64,000 bases of DNA, taken from Calothrix sp. NIES-4105 (GTDB lineage Bacteria > Cyanobacteriota > Cyanobacteriia > Cyanobacteriales > Nostocaceae). The notes under the pieces are model-generated. The model saw only the letters and a program-made list of their open reading frames with translations, had not been told where the DNA came from and did not search any database. The translations under genes were made by a program, and so were the position numbers. The stretch's first letter is position 1, and each line of letters opens with the position of its first letter. This document shows positions 9,251-17,396 of the stretch, in pieces. Where the stretch lies: the NCBI RefSeq assembly GCF_002368415.1, contig NZ_AP018290.1, forward strand, positions 6,399,614-6,463,613, in the 5' to 3' direction.

Positions 9251-10747
9251 TTAAATACATTTGCGTACATTTGTAGTGATTACTGTTTTTAATCTATTGA
9301 TACCTTCAACAAGCTGATGTTCATTAAGTTCACCGTAACCGAAGATAAATTCGTTCCTGCATGTGGGAATAAGATATTGTGTAGAAGCTGACATCATTCC
9401 CACTCCAACTTGTGCCGCGCGCTGAATAATTTCGTTCTCATCAAGGTGTGTTTGTAGGTGTACCATGATATGTAAACCTGCTTTGTCACCAAATATTGTT
9501 GCTTTTTCGCCAAAGTTTGAATGTAATGCTTGCACTAGTACTTGACGGCGCCCATCATATATTGACCTCATTTTTCTGATATGACGTTCTAAATGTCCTT
9601 CTTCAATAAATTCTGTAAGTACTTGCTGTTCTAATATGGGTAAATGTCGGTCGCTTAACCATTTCGCGCGCGTAAAAATAGGTACTAAGCTTTTTGGTAG
9701 TACTAAATACCCAATTCGCAGTGATGGAAACAGCACTTTAGAGAATGTACCTATATATAGTACTGACTCACTTTTATCCAAACCTTGCAAAGCAGGAATA
9801 GGTCTATCACCATATCGGTATTCACTATCATAATCATCCTCTATAATTAAGGCGCCTGTTTGTGTTGCCCAAGCTAATAATTCTAAACGTCGAGGTAATG
9901 TAAGAACGGCGCCTGTGGGAAACTGATGCGAGGGTGTAACATAAACAAGTCGAATATCTTGATTTGAAAAACTTTCTAATTTGCTCACTAATAAACCATT
10001 ATCATCAACAGCAATTGGTAGTAATTTTGCACCATGCGTTTGAAAGATTAAGCGCGCGCTGAGATAGCCAGGGTCTTCAAGAGCAATAGTATTACCCGGT
10101 TCTATCAACAACCGCATAATTAAATCAAGTGCTTGCTGTGTTCCATTGGTAATTAATATCTGTTCTGCTGTGCAATTAACAGCGCGCGCACGGGAAATAT
10201 AATTAGCAATAGCGCATCGTAGAGGTTTATATCCCAACGGTTCTATTGAATAATCTAACCATTCCTTACTGGCGCCACAGTATTTTGAAAGTAAAGAACG
10301 CCACAGCTTAATAGGAAACCCATTAAAAGCAGGGCGCCCATATCTAAAGCTAATTTCTTCTTTTCGCTCATGAACCCTTGGTACATTCTCTGTCTCAGCT
10401 AGTATTTTCCCATACCCTGATAACTTAACTCTTGTGGAACAGGCATCCTTGCCTGTCTCTACATTTAACACAACAGGTATAGAACTTAATAAATCATCAG
10501 GCAATTCCTTACAAACATAAGTTCCCGAACCGATAACAGTCTCCAGATATCCTTCACTTAAAAGTAGCTCATAGCTTTGTGTGACAGTGCTGCGAGAAAT
10601 ATTTAGAGATTTTGCCATCGCGCGCGTACTTAGGATGCGCGTTCCAGGAGGTAACTTTCCTGTGAGGATGTACGCGCGCAGTTCTTCATAAAGCTGTTGG
10701 TGTAGCGCTAAAGAGGAATTTGCATTCAGAGTTATAGCTATATCCAT
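9251..10747 (-). CDS. MocR-type regulator (GntR wHTH fused to aminotransferase)
   Basis: A 498-residue MocR-family regulator. An N-terminal GntR winged helix (LHQQLYEELRAYILTGKL through the SRSTVTQSYELLLSEGYL recognition region) is followed by a linker and a fold-type I aminotransferase domain with the PLP lysine in GTFSKVLFPSLRIGY. The start was set at the ATG at 10747, because the upstream in-frame codons only read a 15 bp tandem repeat. Part of the interdomain linker (about ETGKDACSTR) is encoded by a dispersed repeat at 10431-10460. The gene diverges from a GNAT gene, a typical target arrangement for MocR regulators, which bind PLP and often control vitamin B6 or amino-acid genes. Confidence 0.9.
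   Translation of the reverse strand: MDIAITLNANSSLALHQQLYEELRAYILTGKLPPGTRILSTRAMAKSLNISRSTVTQSYELLLSEGYLETVIGSGTYVCKELPDDLLSSIPVVLNVETGKDACSTRVKLSGYGKILAETENVPRVHERKEEISFRYGRPAFNGFPIKLWRSLLSKYCGASKEWLDYSIEPLGYKPLRCAIANYISRARAVNCTAEQILITNGTQQALDLIMRLLIEPGNTIALEDPGYLSARLIFQTHGAKLLPIAVDDNGLLVSKLESFSNQDIRLVYVTPSHQFPTGAVLTLPRRLELLAWATQTGALIIEDDYDSEYRYGDRPIPALQGLDKSESVLYIGTFSKVLFPSLRIGYLVLPKSLVPIFTRAKWLSDRHLPILEQQVLTEFIEEGHLERHIRKMRSIYDGRRQVLVQALHSNFGEKATIFGDKAGLHIMVHLQTHLDENEIIQRAAQVGVGMMSASTQYLIPTCRNEFIFGYGELNEHQLVEGINRLKTVITTNVRKCI
10431..10463. repeat. dispersed repeat inside the MocR gene
   Basis: ACTCTTGTGGAACAGGCATC and the following TTGCCTGTC match intergenic repeats at 8929 and 40680, yet here the element lies in frame within the linker of the MocR coding region and introduces no stop. 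Confidence 0.6.
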
Positions 10748-10781
10748 ATGATTGAAAAAAGAGTTTTTTACCACAGAGAAA

Positions 10782-10809
10782 GTAGAGACGCGATTAATCG
10801 CGTCTGTAC
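10782..10809. repeat. 28 bp dispersed palindrome (GTAGAGACG family)
   Basis: GTAGAGACGCG, ATTAAT and CGCGTCTGTAC form a near-perfect palindrome. Relatives lie at 22672, 23822, 50990, 51066 and 61356. The 15 bp tandem array that follows shares its right arm. Confidence 0.8.
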
Positions 10810-10919
10810 ACATCGCGTCTGTACACAGCACGTCTGTACACATTGCGTCTCTACACATCGCGTCTCTACACATCGCGTCTGTACACATTGCGTCTGTACA
10901 CATCGCGTCTGTACACAGA
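10800..10919. repeat. tandem array, eight 15 bp units
   Basis: Eight direct units of the type GCGTCT(G/C)TACACAT(C/T) run without spacers, each differing by one to three bases. The first unit overlaps the right arm of the adjacent palindrome. As 15 is divisible by three, open frames run through it on both strands without coding meaning. It occupies the divergent promoter region between the MocR and GNAT genes. Confidence 0.95.
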
Positions 10920-11050
10920 GAAAACCCTCTCTGTGCCCTAATAGCCTCTGTGGTAATAATAAAGTGGACTGGTATATAATTGCAAAATTGGCTCTTGAGC
11001 GCATACCAATTTTCAAGTTATGCTGGCATCAGTTGGAATTACTTATATCC

Positions 11051-11539
11051 ATGCAAACCAAATTGAGTATTCTCATTAGAAAACTAAATTTAGGAGAAGA
11101 AAGGCTAATTGCTGAACACTTCTATAAGATGTGGATTGATGTTGGTGTTCCTGAAGATGCAATTGAAGCAAACTGGCAAGAGATAATTCTTCAGTTTATT
11201 CAAAACGCGCGGGATAATTTGCAATATCAAGGTTTTATTGCCGAAGTTGATGGTGTTGTTGCGGGTTCTACAAGTTGCCAGTTATACGCTGGTTTGTATC
11301 CAAATGCAATTAAACATAATCATCGTAAATTAGGTTATATCTGGGGTGTTTATGTTGAACCAGCATATCGTAGGCAGGGTATAGCCAAGCAATTAACCAA
11401 TACAGCAGTTAATTATTTACAAAATATTGGATGTACAAGAGTTGTATTAAATGCTTCACCTGATGGAAAACCTGTTTATACAAGTCTTGGTTTTGTTGAA
11501 AGCAATGCAATGCATTTAGATTTAATGAATGATTTGTAG
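11051..11539 (+). CDS. GNAT family N-acetyltransferase
   Basis: A 162-residue GNAT protein. The acetyl-CoA pyrophosphate-binding motif is RRQGIAKQL, preceded by the VYVEPAYR beta strand and followed by a C-terminal NASPDGKPVYTSLGF segment typical of the fold. The ATG at 11051 was chosen, since the longer frame to 10748 only translates the 15 bp tandem array. It is followed three bases later by a flavin-binding gene now split by an IS element, so the two formed an operon, probably under the divergent MocR regulator. The acetylated substrate is unknown. Confidence 0.88.
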   Translation: MQTKLSILIRKLNLGEERLIAEHFYKMWIDVGVPEDAIEANWQEIILQFIQNARDNLQYQGFIAEVDGVVAGSTSCQLYAGLYPNAIKHNHRKLGYIWGVYVEPAYRRQGIAKQLTNTAVNYLQNIGCTRVVLNASPDGKPVYTSLGFVESNAMHLDLMNDL

Positions 11540-11548
11540 GAGATGATA

Positions 11549-11716
11549 ATGAGTACCGAAAATAAACCTACTCAACGCAGTCAAGTTAAAAGATTACCGC
11601 AACGCGCGGATTACGAGTTGCAAACAATATATAATATATTAGACGAAGGCTTGATTTGTTATGTAGGATTTGTGGTAAATAATCAACCGTTTGTAATTCC
11701 CACAGCATACGGCAGG
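11549..11716 (+). pseudogene. pyridoxamine 5'-phosphate oxidase-like protein, 5' part
   Basis: This is the N-terminal third of a flavin-binding, PNPOx-family protein (YNILDEGLICYVGFVVNNQP then FVIPTAYGR). The AGGAG at 11538-11542 favours the ATG at 11549. The frame is broken after codon AGG at 11714-11716 by an IS605-type element and continues at 13944. Rejoining gives YGR-INDKLYIHGSPAS in one frame and an intact protein of about 225 residues. MocR regulators commonly sit next to B6-related enzymes, which fits this context. Confidence 0.9.
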
Positions 11717-11722
11717 TTGACT

Positions 11723-11746
11723 CTCCCCTGGCTAAAGCCGAGGGGA
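11723..11746 (-). other. IS right-end stem-loop / probable guide RNA end
   Basis: CTCCCCTGGCT and AGCCGAGGGGA form a hairpin just beyond the tnpB stop. In IS605 elements the right end forms the 3' part of the TnpB guide RNA (reRNA). If that holds here, the guide would begin at 11716 on the minus strand with CCTGCCGTATGCTGTG, i.e. within the split gene. Confidence 0.55.
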
Positions 11747-11750
11747 TTCA

Positions 11751-13307
11751 CTAAGAAGTTCTGCCGTATTTCTTAGTTATCCGATTGTCGGGCGAGTGAT
11801 ACACAGTTGTGTCAAAAAGACTCAACTGCTCACCACTCGTCCCAAAGGCATGGTTGCTGGACACAACTCCATCGGTTGTTCTCTTCACAGCCGTAACTTT
11901 CGCGCAGTCCGCACGTAGGGTTTTTTCATTTTTTGGGAAAACCAATCCCGCTTTTTTGGCAATTGTTCTGCTGGCTTTCGTGTCGGCGTGGTCGGTATGA
12001 CCGCAATTTGTACACAAAAACTTTTCACCTTCACGGTTTGCTTTATCAATGTGTCCGCACGTTGGACATTCCTGGCTGGTGTGTTTGGGATTAACAGCAA
12101 TTACATGTTTCCCTGCCTTCAAAGCAAGCCAAGCAATTTTATTGTAAATATCTCCCCAACCACAATCTAAGATTACTTTATTTAATCCTGATTTTGCGGA
12201 AGCCCCATTATGAGTGTATCCGCCTTTTCCGTCATGTTTTGGTTTAGCGCGTTTGACCATGTTCTTAATTTTGAGGTCTTCGCGTACCACAACATCGGCA
12301 GTTTTTACTATATCATTAGCTACTTTCCAATTGCGACCATTTCTTGATGCTGCAATTTTATGCTTGGTTCTAGCTAATTTTATTACAGCTTTTTTTCTAT
12401 TCTTTGAACCTTTAACCTTACGAGCAATACTGCGCTGACGCATTGCCAAACGGCGTGCTGTTTTCTTGTTTGTCGCTGGTTTTGTATTGAGAGCAAAGCT
12501 ACCATCTGAGAATGCTATTAGCTTATTAACTCCTACATCAATCCCTACCACCGACTTAACTTTTTCAAACGGGAGAAGCTCTTGAATTAAATCAGGTATT
12601 TCTACAATGATGGAAATAAACCAGTAGGAAGATTCCTTCGATACTGTGACGCTTCTAATATCTGCAACTGAGCCAAATTCTTTTTGACGGCTATTATGAA
12701 ACTTTACGTTACCAATCCCAGGAAGATAGGCTGTAGCGTAATTTTTATTAGTTAGTTCAATCTTGGCTTGACCTGGTTTATATTCAAACGAATCAAGTCG
12801 AGCCACATAGCTTGGATAACCACGTCCGTGCTTAAAGAAGTTGGTGTAAGCGTCGTCAAGTCTTTCTAGATTACCTTGCAATACAGCAGAATATATTTCT
12901 CCAAAATATGGCGACTTACCGCGTAATTCCGTAGTTACTTTTTTCTGTATACCGCTTGCGTCATCCCATTTAACGACGCTTGGTTTTAACAGCTTACCCG
13001 TTTTAATATCAAATTTTTCCTTTGTCTTTTTAAACGCAATAGACAGCTTTTCTGGAACTACACCATGTTTAAGAACTGGACAAGTTAAAGGACAACATGC
13101 ACCATATTCTATCCGTGATTCCAAGTCACAATAACTCCCAAATGCGTAGACTATTTCCTCTACTACATCTTGATTATTTGTACTATATCCTATCTCTCTT
13201 TCACGTAGTGCATAGTTACGATGTTTTCTAAGCGTAACTAACCAACGCTCCATTGTTTCAACGTGCCCAATATTAGGTTTTAACTTAAAGTTCCATCTCA
13301 CCTGCAC
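11751..13307 (-). CDS. tnpB: TnpB RNA-guided nuclease of IS605 family
   Basis: A 518-residue TnpB. The RuvC-I aspartate is in [11 protein letters not shown], the RuvC-II glutamate in [11 protein letters not shown], and the RuvC-III aspartate in [14 protein letters not shown] four-cysteine zinc ribbon (CPTCG and CTNCG) precedes the last motif. All catalytic residues are present, so it is predicted to be an active RNA-guided nuclease. It is longer than the common 400 residues because of extra N-terminal sequence. It diverges from tnpA within the same element and its 3' end runs into the right-end stem-loop. Confidence 0.92.
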   Translation of the reverse strand: MQVRWNFKLKPNIGHVETMERWLVTLRKHRNYALREREIGYSTNNQDVVEEIVYAFGSYCDLESRIEYGACCPLTCPVLKHGVVPEKLSIAFKKTKEKFDIKTGKLLKPSVVKWDDASGIQKKVTTELRGKSPYFGEIYSAVLQGNLERLDDAYTNFFKHGRGYPSYVARLDSFEYKPGQAKIELTNKNYATAYLPGIGNVKFHNSRQKEFGSVADIRSVTVSKESSYWFISIIVEIPDLIQELLPFEKVKSVVGIDVGVNKLIAFSDGSFALNTKPATNKKTARRLAMRQRSIARKVKGSKNRKKAVIKLARTKHKIAASRNGRNWKVANDIVKTADVVVREDLKIKNMVKRAKPKHDGKGGYTHNGASAKSGLNKVILDCGWGDIYNKIAWLALKAGKHVIAVNPKHTSQECPTCGHIDKANREGEKFLCTNCGHTDHADTKASRTIAKKAGLVFPKNEKTLRADCAKVTAVKRTTDGVVSSNHAFGTSGEQLSLFDTTVYHSPDNRITKKYGRTS

Positions 13308-13416
13308 TACTTATCACCTCCTTAATCTTTAATTAATTTATTGACTTGATTGTTGACTAGTATACAATAGCTGTAAACAATTAATCAATATCTTTTTGTA
13401 AAAAATATGGCAAAAT

Positions 13417-13812
13417 TTGACAAGTAATGAATACCGTCATGAAGGTAACGCAGTGTGCTTGCTCAACTACCACTTTGTTTGGATACCGAAGCGTAGAAAG
13501 AAAGTATTGGTAGGGGACATAGCTCACAGGCTGCAAAAAATTATTGCTGCTGTATGTACCGAAAACAGGTGGAAGATTATAGCAATGGAAATCATGCCCG
13601 ACCACGTACACCTGTTTTTAAACGTTCGAGTTATAGATGCTCCAGCAGATATTATGAGAAAGATTAAGGGACGTGCATCGCATCATCTAAGACAAGAATT
13701 TCCAGAGTTGCTTAAAATTCCAACTTTATGGACACCTAGCTACTTTGTTTCTACTGCTGGTAACGTTGCTACAGAAACTGTAAAGAATTACATAGCCAAT
13801 CAGAGAAGTTAA
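13417..13812 (+). CDS. tnpA: TnpA Y1 transposase, IS200/IS605 family
   Basis: A 131-residue HUH single-strand transposase. It shows the HUH motif in MPDHVHLFL, the catalytic tyrosine in VKNYIANQ near the C-terminus, and the family LLNYHFVWIPKRRK start. A TTG at 13417 is the first possible start; no closer ATG fits the family N-terminus. The length is that of a complete Y1 transposase. It diverges from tnpB, and 61 bases after the stop comes the left-end stem-loop. Confidence 0.92.
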   Translation: MTSNEYRHEGNAVCLLNYHFVWIPKRRKKVLVGDIAHRLQKIIAAVCTENRWKIIAMEIMPDHVHLFLNVRVIDAPADIMRKIKGRASHHLRQEFPELLKIPTLWTPSYFVSTAGNVATETVKNYIANQRS

Positions 13813-13873
13813 ATACATTGTGTCAGAAATGGCGCGCATCCATTGATTAGCCTTCATCTCTTGGCTAAAGCAC

Positions 13874-13919
13874 GAAGATGTAAAAAATGATAAGCTCCGC
13901 AACCATTTTTTACATCTTC
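13874..13919. other. IS left-end stem-loop
   Basis: Perfect 16 bp arms GAAGATGTAAAAAATG and CATTTTTTACATCTTC enclose a 14-base loop, ending 24 bases inside the element boundary. This is the expected place for the left-end hairpin read by TnpA; it could also terminate tnpA. Confidence 0.7.
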
Positions 13920-13943
13920 TCAAGAGTTTTCGGCATATTTCTT

Positions 13944-14453
13944 ATAAACGATAAACTTTATATTCATGGTTCACCTGCTAGTAGAATGTTACGTTCTCTA
14001 GCTGGCGCCATCGAAGTTTGTGTGACTGTAACATTGCTCGATGGTTTAGTACTCGCGCGCTCTGCATTTCATCACTCAATGAATTATCGCTCAGTTGTAA
14101 TATTTGGGAAAGCTGAAATAGTCGGCGCCGAATCTGAGAAACTCGAAGCATTGCAAGCATTTACCGAGCATGTAGTACCCGGAAGATGGGAAGAAGTGCG
14201 ACAACCAACTCGACACGAACTGTTATACAGTACTTCAGTACTGTCTCTACCACTAACCGAAGCATCAGCCAAAATTAGAACTGGGGCGCCAAATGATGAT
14301 GAAGCTGATTATAATTTACCTGTCTGGGCAGGTGTTTTACCATTACAGTTAGTTGCAAGTAATCCAATTGCTGACTCTCGGTTACAAGAAGGTGTTGTAA
14401 CTCCTGCTTATATTAAAAATTACAGTAGGTTGGGTAAAACCCAACATCATTAA
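13944..14453 (+). pseudogene. pyridoxamine 5'-phosphate oxidase-like protein, 3' part
   Basis: This is the C-terminal two thirds of the split flavin-binding protein, resuming at ATA (13944) in the frame of the 5' part. It contains DKLYIHGSPASRML and SAFHHSMNYRSVVIFG, characteristic of the family, and ends near YNLPVWAGVLPLQL. The last residues are encoded by a dispersed GTAGGTTGGGT repeat that overlaps the stop, so the natural C-terminus may have been altered before the IS arrived. A continuous frame back to 13887 lies in IS sequence and is not a real start. Confidence 0.9.
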
Positions 14454-14499
14454 CGTTGGGTTTTCCCTTCGGGATAACTTCGCTCTTCACCCAACCTAC
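14425..14499. terminator. inverted repeat between convergent genes
   Basis: GTAGGTTGGGT (14425-14435) and ACCCAACCTAC (14489-14499) are perfect complements, with an inner AACCCAAC/GTTGGGTT pair. It separates convergent genes. Related GTAGGTTGGGT words occur at 44603 and near 46325, so it is also a dispersed repeat. Confidence 0.65.
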
Positions 14500-15128
14500 T
14501 AAAACTTTACTAGTCCTCGTTTGACACCAGCTACTACTGCCTGTGTTCTGTCACTAACTCCTAATTTTCCTAAAATATTGTTGACATGATATTTGACCGT
14601 ACCTTCAGTAATATGTAAGGTGAGTGCAATTTGCTGATTAGTGTTGCCATTGGTAATGAGTTGGAGTACCTGTAACTCACGTTCACTTAATTCAGGCTTT
14701 TTCATCCTTTCTTCTAACTTAGTAGCAACAACAGGTGAAATGTATTTTTTACCACTAGCTACAGTGCGAATAGCACGGAGAATTTCTGAAGGTTCAGTAT
14801 CTTTGAGTAAATAGCCTTTGGCGCCTGCTTTTATGCCATTATAAATATCTTCATCGCCGTCGAAGGTAGTTAGAATAATAATATTTGCACTATCAAATTT
14901 GGTGAGGATAGTTTCAATTGCTACTGCACCTGAAAGTTTAGGCATTCGTAAATCCATCAGGACAATATCTGGTCGCTTTTGACCAAAAAGTTCTTTTGCC
15001 TCGCATCCGTTACTTGCTTGTCCAACAACAACCATATCTAGTTCGCGCTCAATGATTGTTACTAAACCTTGCCTAACTACTGGATGGTCGTCAGCTACTA
15101 TAATACGGATGAAGTTTGATTGACTCAT
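14499..15128 (-). CDS. NarL/FixJ-type response regulator
   Basis: A 209-residue two-domain regulator. The receiver domain has the phosphoacceptor aspartate in DIVLMDLRMP, with the conserved IILTTFDGDEDIYNGIKAGAKGYLLKD run-out split across strands 4-5. The C-terminal LuxR-type helix-turn-helix includes ELSERELQVLQLI and VKYHVNNILGKLGV. Its cognate histidine kinase directly upstream (15213-15743) is a broken remnant, so the regulator appears to be orphaned or now served by another kinase. The regulated genes are unknown. Confidence 0.92.
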   Translation of the reverse strand: MSQSNFIRIIVADDHPVVRQGLVTIIERELDMVVVGQASNGCEAKELFGQKRPDIVLMDLRMPKLSGAVAIETILTKFDSANIIILTTFDGDEDIYNGIKAGAKGYLLKDTEPSEILRAIRTVASGKKYISPVVATKLEERMKKPELSERELQVLQLITNGNTNQQIALTLHITEGTVKYHVNNILGKLGVSDRTQAVVAGVKRGLVKF

Positions 15129-15212
15129 AACCTTGATTAATAAAAATTAAGTTAGGTATTTTTCTATTTGAAAATCCCTAGTTAAATACAAATAGGTATC
15201 ACTGAATTAGGT

Positions 15213-15743
15213 TTATGCAGTTGAGTGATACCAAAATCTCTGTTCTTGTCCCAGTTGGGTATTAATAGTAAATTCGGCGCCAATATTTATACTGCGTTCT
15301 CTCATTCCCAAAATACCGAGGCTAGTGCTAGAAGTCACACTATTAATTACAAATCCTTATCCGTTATCTTTAACGCGCAAAATACATTGTGTTTGCTTAT
15401 ATATAAGCTCGACTAAAATAATGCTTGTATTTGTATGTTTGGTCACATTACTTAATGCTTATTGTCCGATTCGTAACAAGTTACTTTCAACTTCCGAGGG
15501 TAAAGAATAAGGTGTACCCTTGACTTGATAAATAATTTCGGTATCGCTAACTAATGATATCTGCGTAATTATCTTGTTAATTGCGCTACACAAATCGCTG
15601 TTTGCAAGAAAAGGAGAACGTGGTGCTTGAACACTTGCACGAGATAAAAGCAAGTCCAGTTCGCGCGCGATGGTAATGTGTTCTCGTACAGCGGGAGCAT
15701 CTTGTAATAGTAAGGTGGGCAATGCCCACCATACCTCAAACAA
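15213..15743 (-). pseudogene. histidine kinase C-terminal remnant, two nonsense codons
   Basis: Read on the minus strand, one frame gives a HisKA_3/HATPase tail: REHITIARELDLLLSRASVQ, GTPYSLPSEVESNLLRIGQ, then TAA where the family has GQEAL, then a KHTN-like segment, DNG, TAA, GF, and GILGMRERSINIGAEF to the end. Both stops fall at conserved non-stop positions. The N-terminal sensor and the phosphoacceptor part are missing; the remnant begins within a GTGGGCA palindrome (about 15712-15741). It lies upstream of the NarL-type regulator and was surely its partner kinase. Confidence 0.85.
15713..15736. repeat. GTGGGCA-TGCCCAC dispersed palindrome
   Basis: AAGGTGGGCAATGCCCACC is one copy of a palindrome family also at 22559, 39666, 59500 and 63618. 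It marks the truncation point of the histidine kinase remnant. Confidence 0.8.
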
Positions 15744-15778
15744 AAAATTTACAAATGTTAATCATTCGATGGCTGACA

Positions 15779-15796
15779 ACTTAACTTTAGTTAAGT
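15779..15796. promoter_or_regulatory. palindrome shared by both P450 promoters
   Basis: ACTTAACTTTAGTTAAGT is a perfect 8-2-8 inverted repeat 171 bases before the P450 start at 15967. An identical copy lies at 31948-31965 before the second P450. A regulator-binding site is the likeliest role; an upstream terminator or a leftover of gene duplication are alternatives. Confidence 0.6.
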
Positions 15797-15966
15797 GTTT
15801 GTGTTTGCTTGTTTAGGTAAAAATATAGTTTTGAATATACATGATGAACACAACAAAAATTTATATTTCAATAGAGTAACTGGCGCCGCATTAACACGAA
15901 TATATTAGTATTTTTGCTCTAATCAAGACAAATGTAGCCCCATAAGTATTTAATTCAATATTGAAC

Positions 15967-17373
15967 ATGCTTAAAACTGATATAAAATTACCAAATCAAT
16001 CTAAGGCGCCTGCTTTTATACAAGCAATGCAGTGGATTATTGCTCCAATGTCAATGATGGAAAGCTACGCCAAACGCTATGGGGATATATTTACTTTGTG
16101 CGTCAGTCCCAAACGAACCCCTATCGTATTTATCAGTAATCCCATCGCATTACAAGAAATTTTAACAGGTGATTCAACAAAACAGTTTTCCGCTCCTGGT
16201 GAGACAAATGTTATATTTGCGACATTATTGGGAGAATACTCTCTCATGTCTTTGGGAGGAGTGCAGCATCAACGTCAACGTCAGTTACTTACGCCACCTT
16301 TCCACGGTGAAAGGATGCTTGGTTACACTAAGATAATTAATAACCTTACAGAAGAAGTGATGAATGGTTTGGAAATAGGTAGACCCTTTTCTGTAAGAGA
16401 TATTACCCAGGCTATTACCTTACGGACAATCATGAAAGCTGTGTTTGGGCTTGATGAAGGTTCGCGCGCACGGGGTTTAGAAATGTTTGTGAATGCAATT
16501 ACAAATCAGCTAACTTCTGTTGCTGGTGTAACAATGCTTTACTTTCCTGGGTTACGAAAAGATTGGGGCGCGCTTAGTCCTTGGGGTAAGTATCTGCGAC
16601 GTAGGCAGGAAACCGACAAACTTCTTTATCAGGAAATTCGCGAACGTAGAGAGAAAGCTGATTTATCAAAGACAGATATTTTAAGCTTACTCCTCTCTGC
16701 TACTGATGAAGCTGGTCAACCAATGAGCGACAAAGAATTACGTGATGAATTGTTGACATTACTAGTTGCGGGTCAGGAAACAACTGCCACTGCTTTGGCT
16801 TGGGCTTTATATTGGATTCATAAGTTACCTGAAGTCAAAGAAAAGCTACTTAAAGAAATTGATTCAAATGGCGCCTGCGACATAACAACCCTAACTAAAT
16901 TGCCTTATTTAAATGCTGTTTGTTGCGAAACCCTACGAATTCACCCAGTCGCAATGCTTACTTTACCGCGCGTAGTTGAAAAACCTGTAAAGCTGTGTGG
17001 ATGGGATTTAGAACCCGGTACATTATTGTATGGAAGTATTTACTTAACACATCAACGTGAAGATTTATACCCAGAGCCGAAAAAGTTTAAGCCAGAACGT
17101 TTTTTAGCTCGTCAGTTTACTCCCTACGAGTTTTTACCATTTGGAGGTGGTGTTCGACGCTGTATTGGCGCCGCTTTTGCTTTGTTTGAAATGAAAGTGG
17201 CACTTGTTAAGATATTATCTGAGTACTCGTTGACTTTAGTTGATAATGGAGAAGTGAAGCCAAAACGACGTGGTTTAGTAACGGCGCCTGCATCGACAAT
17301 AAATATGGTGGTTACAGGTAGAAGGGTTAGTTTAAATACAAATTCTGTTTCTGAAGCTTCCACAGTTAAATAG
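15967..17373 (+). CDS. cytochrome P450, CYP110-like
   Basis: A 468-residue soluble bacterial-type P450. The I-helix oxygen motif AGQETTATAL, the K-helix ETLRIHP (ExxR), the FKPERF segment and the heme-ligand loop FLPFGGGVRRCIGAA are all present. The N-terminal KLPNQSKAPAF and WAKRYGD-like YAKRYGDIF are typical of the cyanobacterial CYP110 group, known for oxidising fatty acids and terpenes. The ATG at 15967 matches the start of the paralogue at 32079; the TTG at 15961 is less likely. It heads a run of biosynthetic genes on the same strand. Confidence 0.92.
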   Translation: MLKTDIKLPNQSKAPAFIQAMQWIIAPMSMMESYAKRYGDIFTLCVSPKRTPIVFISNPIALQEILTGDSTKQFSAPGETNVIFATLLGEYSLMSLGGVQHQRQRQLLTPPFHGERMLGYTKIINNLTEEVMNGLEIGRPFSVRDITQAITLRTIMKAVFGLDEGSRARGLEMFVNAITNQLTSVAGVTMLYFPGLRKDWGALSPWGKYLRRRQETDKLLYQEIRERREKADLSKTDILSLLLSATDEAGQPMSDKELRDELLTLLVAGQETTATALAWALYWIHKLPEVKEKLLKEIDSNGACDITTLTKLPYLNAVCCETLRIHPVAMLTLPRVVEKPVKLCGWDLEPGTLLYGSIYLTHQREDLYPEPKKFKPERFLARQFTPYEFLPFGGGVRRCIGAAFALFEMKVALVKILSEYSLTLVDNGEVKPKRRGLVTAPASTINMVVTGRRVSLNTNSVSEASTVK

Positions 17374-17396
17374 TAATCAACTATAGGAATTATAAA

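Larger units (their letters stand above)
11717..13943. mobile_element. IS605-type insertion sequence (tnpA, tnpB divergent)
   Basis: A 2227-base element carries tnpB on the minus strand and tnpA on the plus strand. Its limits follow from the interrupted gene: removing 11717-13943 restores the reading frame exactly. On the minus strand the insertion lies 3' of TTTAT (read from 13948-13944), and the element's right end finishes in GTCAA (reverse of 11717-11721), similar to the TCAA right cleavage site known for IS608. There is no target duplication, as expected for Y1 transposases. Stem-loops lie near both ends. Both proteins look intact, so the element may be recent. Confidence 0.9.

Noticed and set aside
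10800-10919. CRISPR array
   Set aside because: Units are 15 bp, directly abutting, with no spacers; it is a simple tandem repeat.
10748-11050. Long upstream extension of the GNAT gene and other frames through the tandem array on both strands
   Set aside because: The frames only exist because the 15 bp units are divisible by three and stop-free; the translated repeats have no family match and the real genes start at 11051 and 10747.
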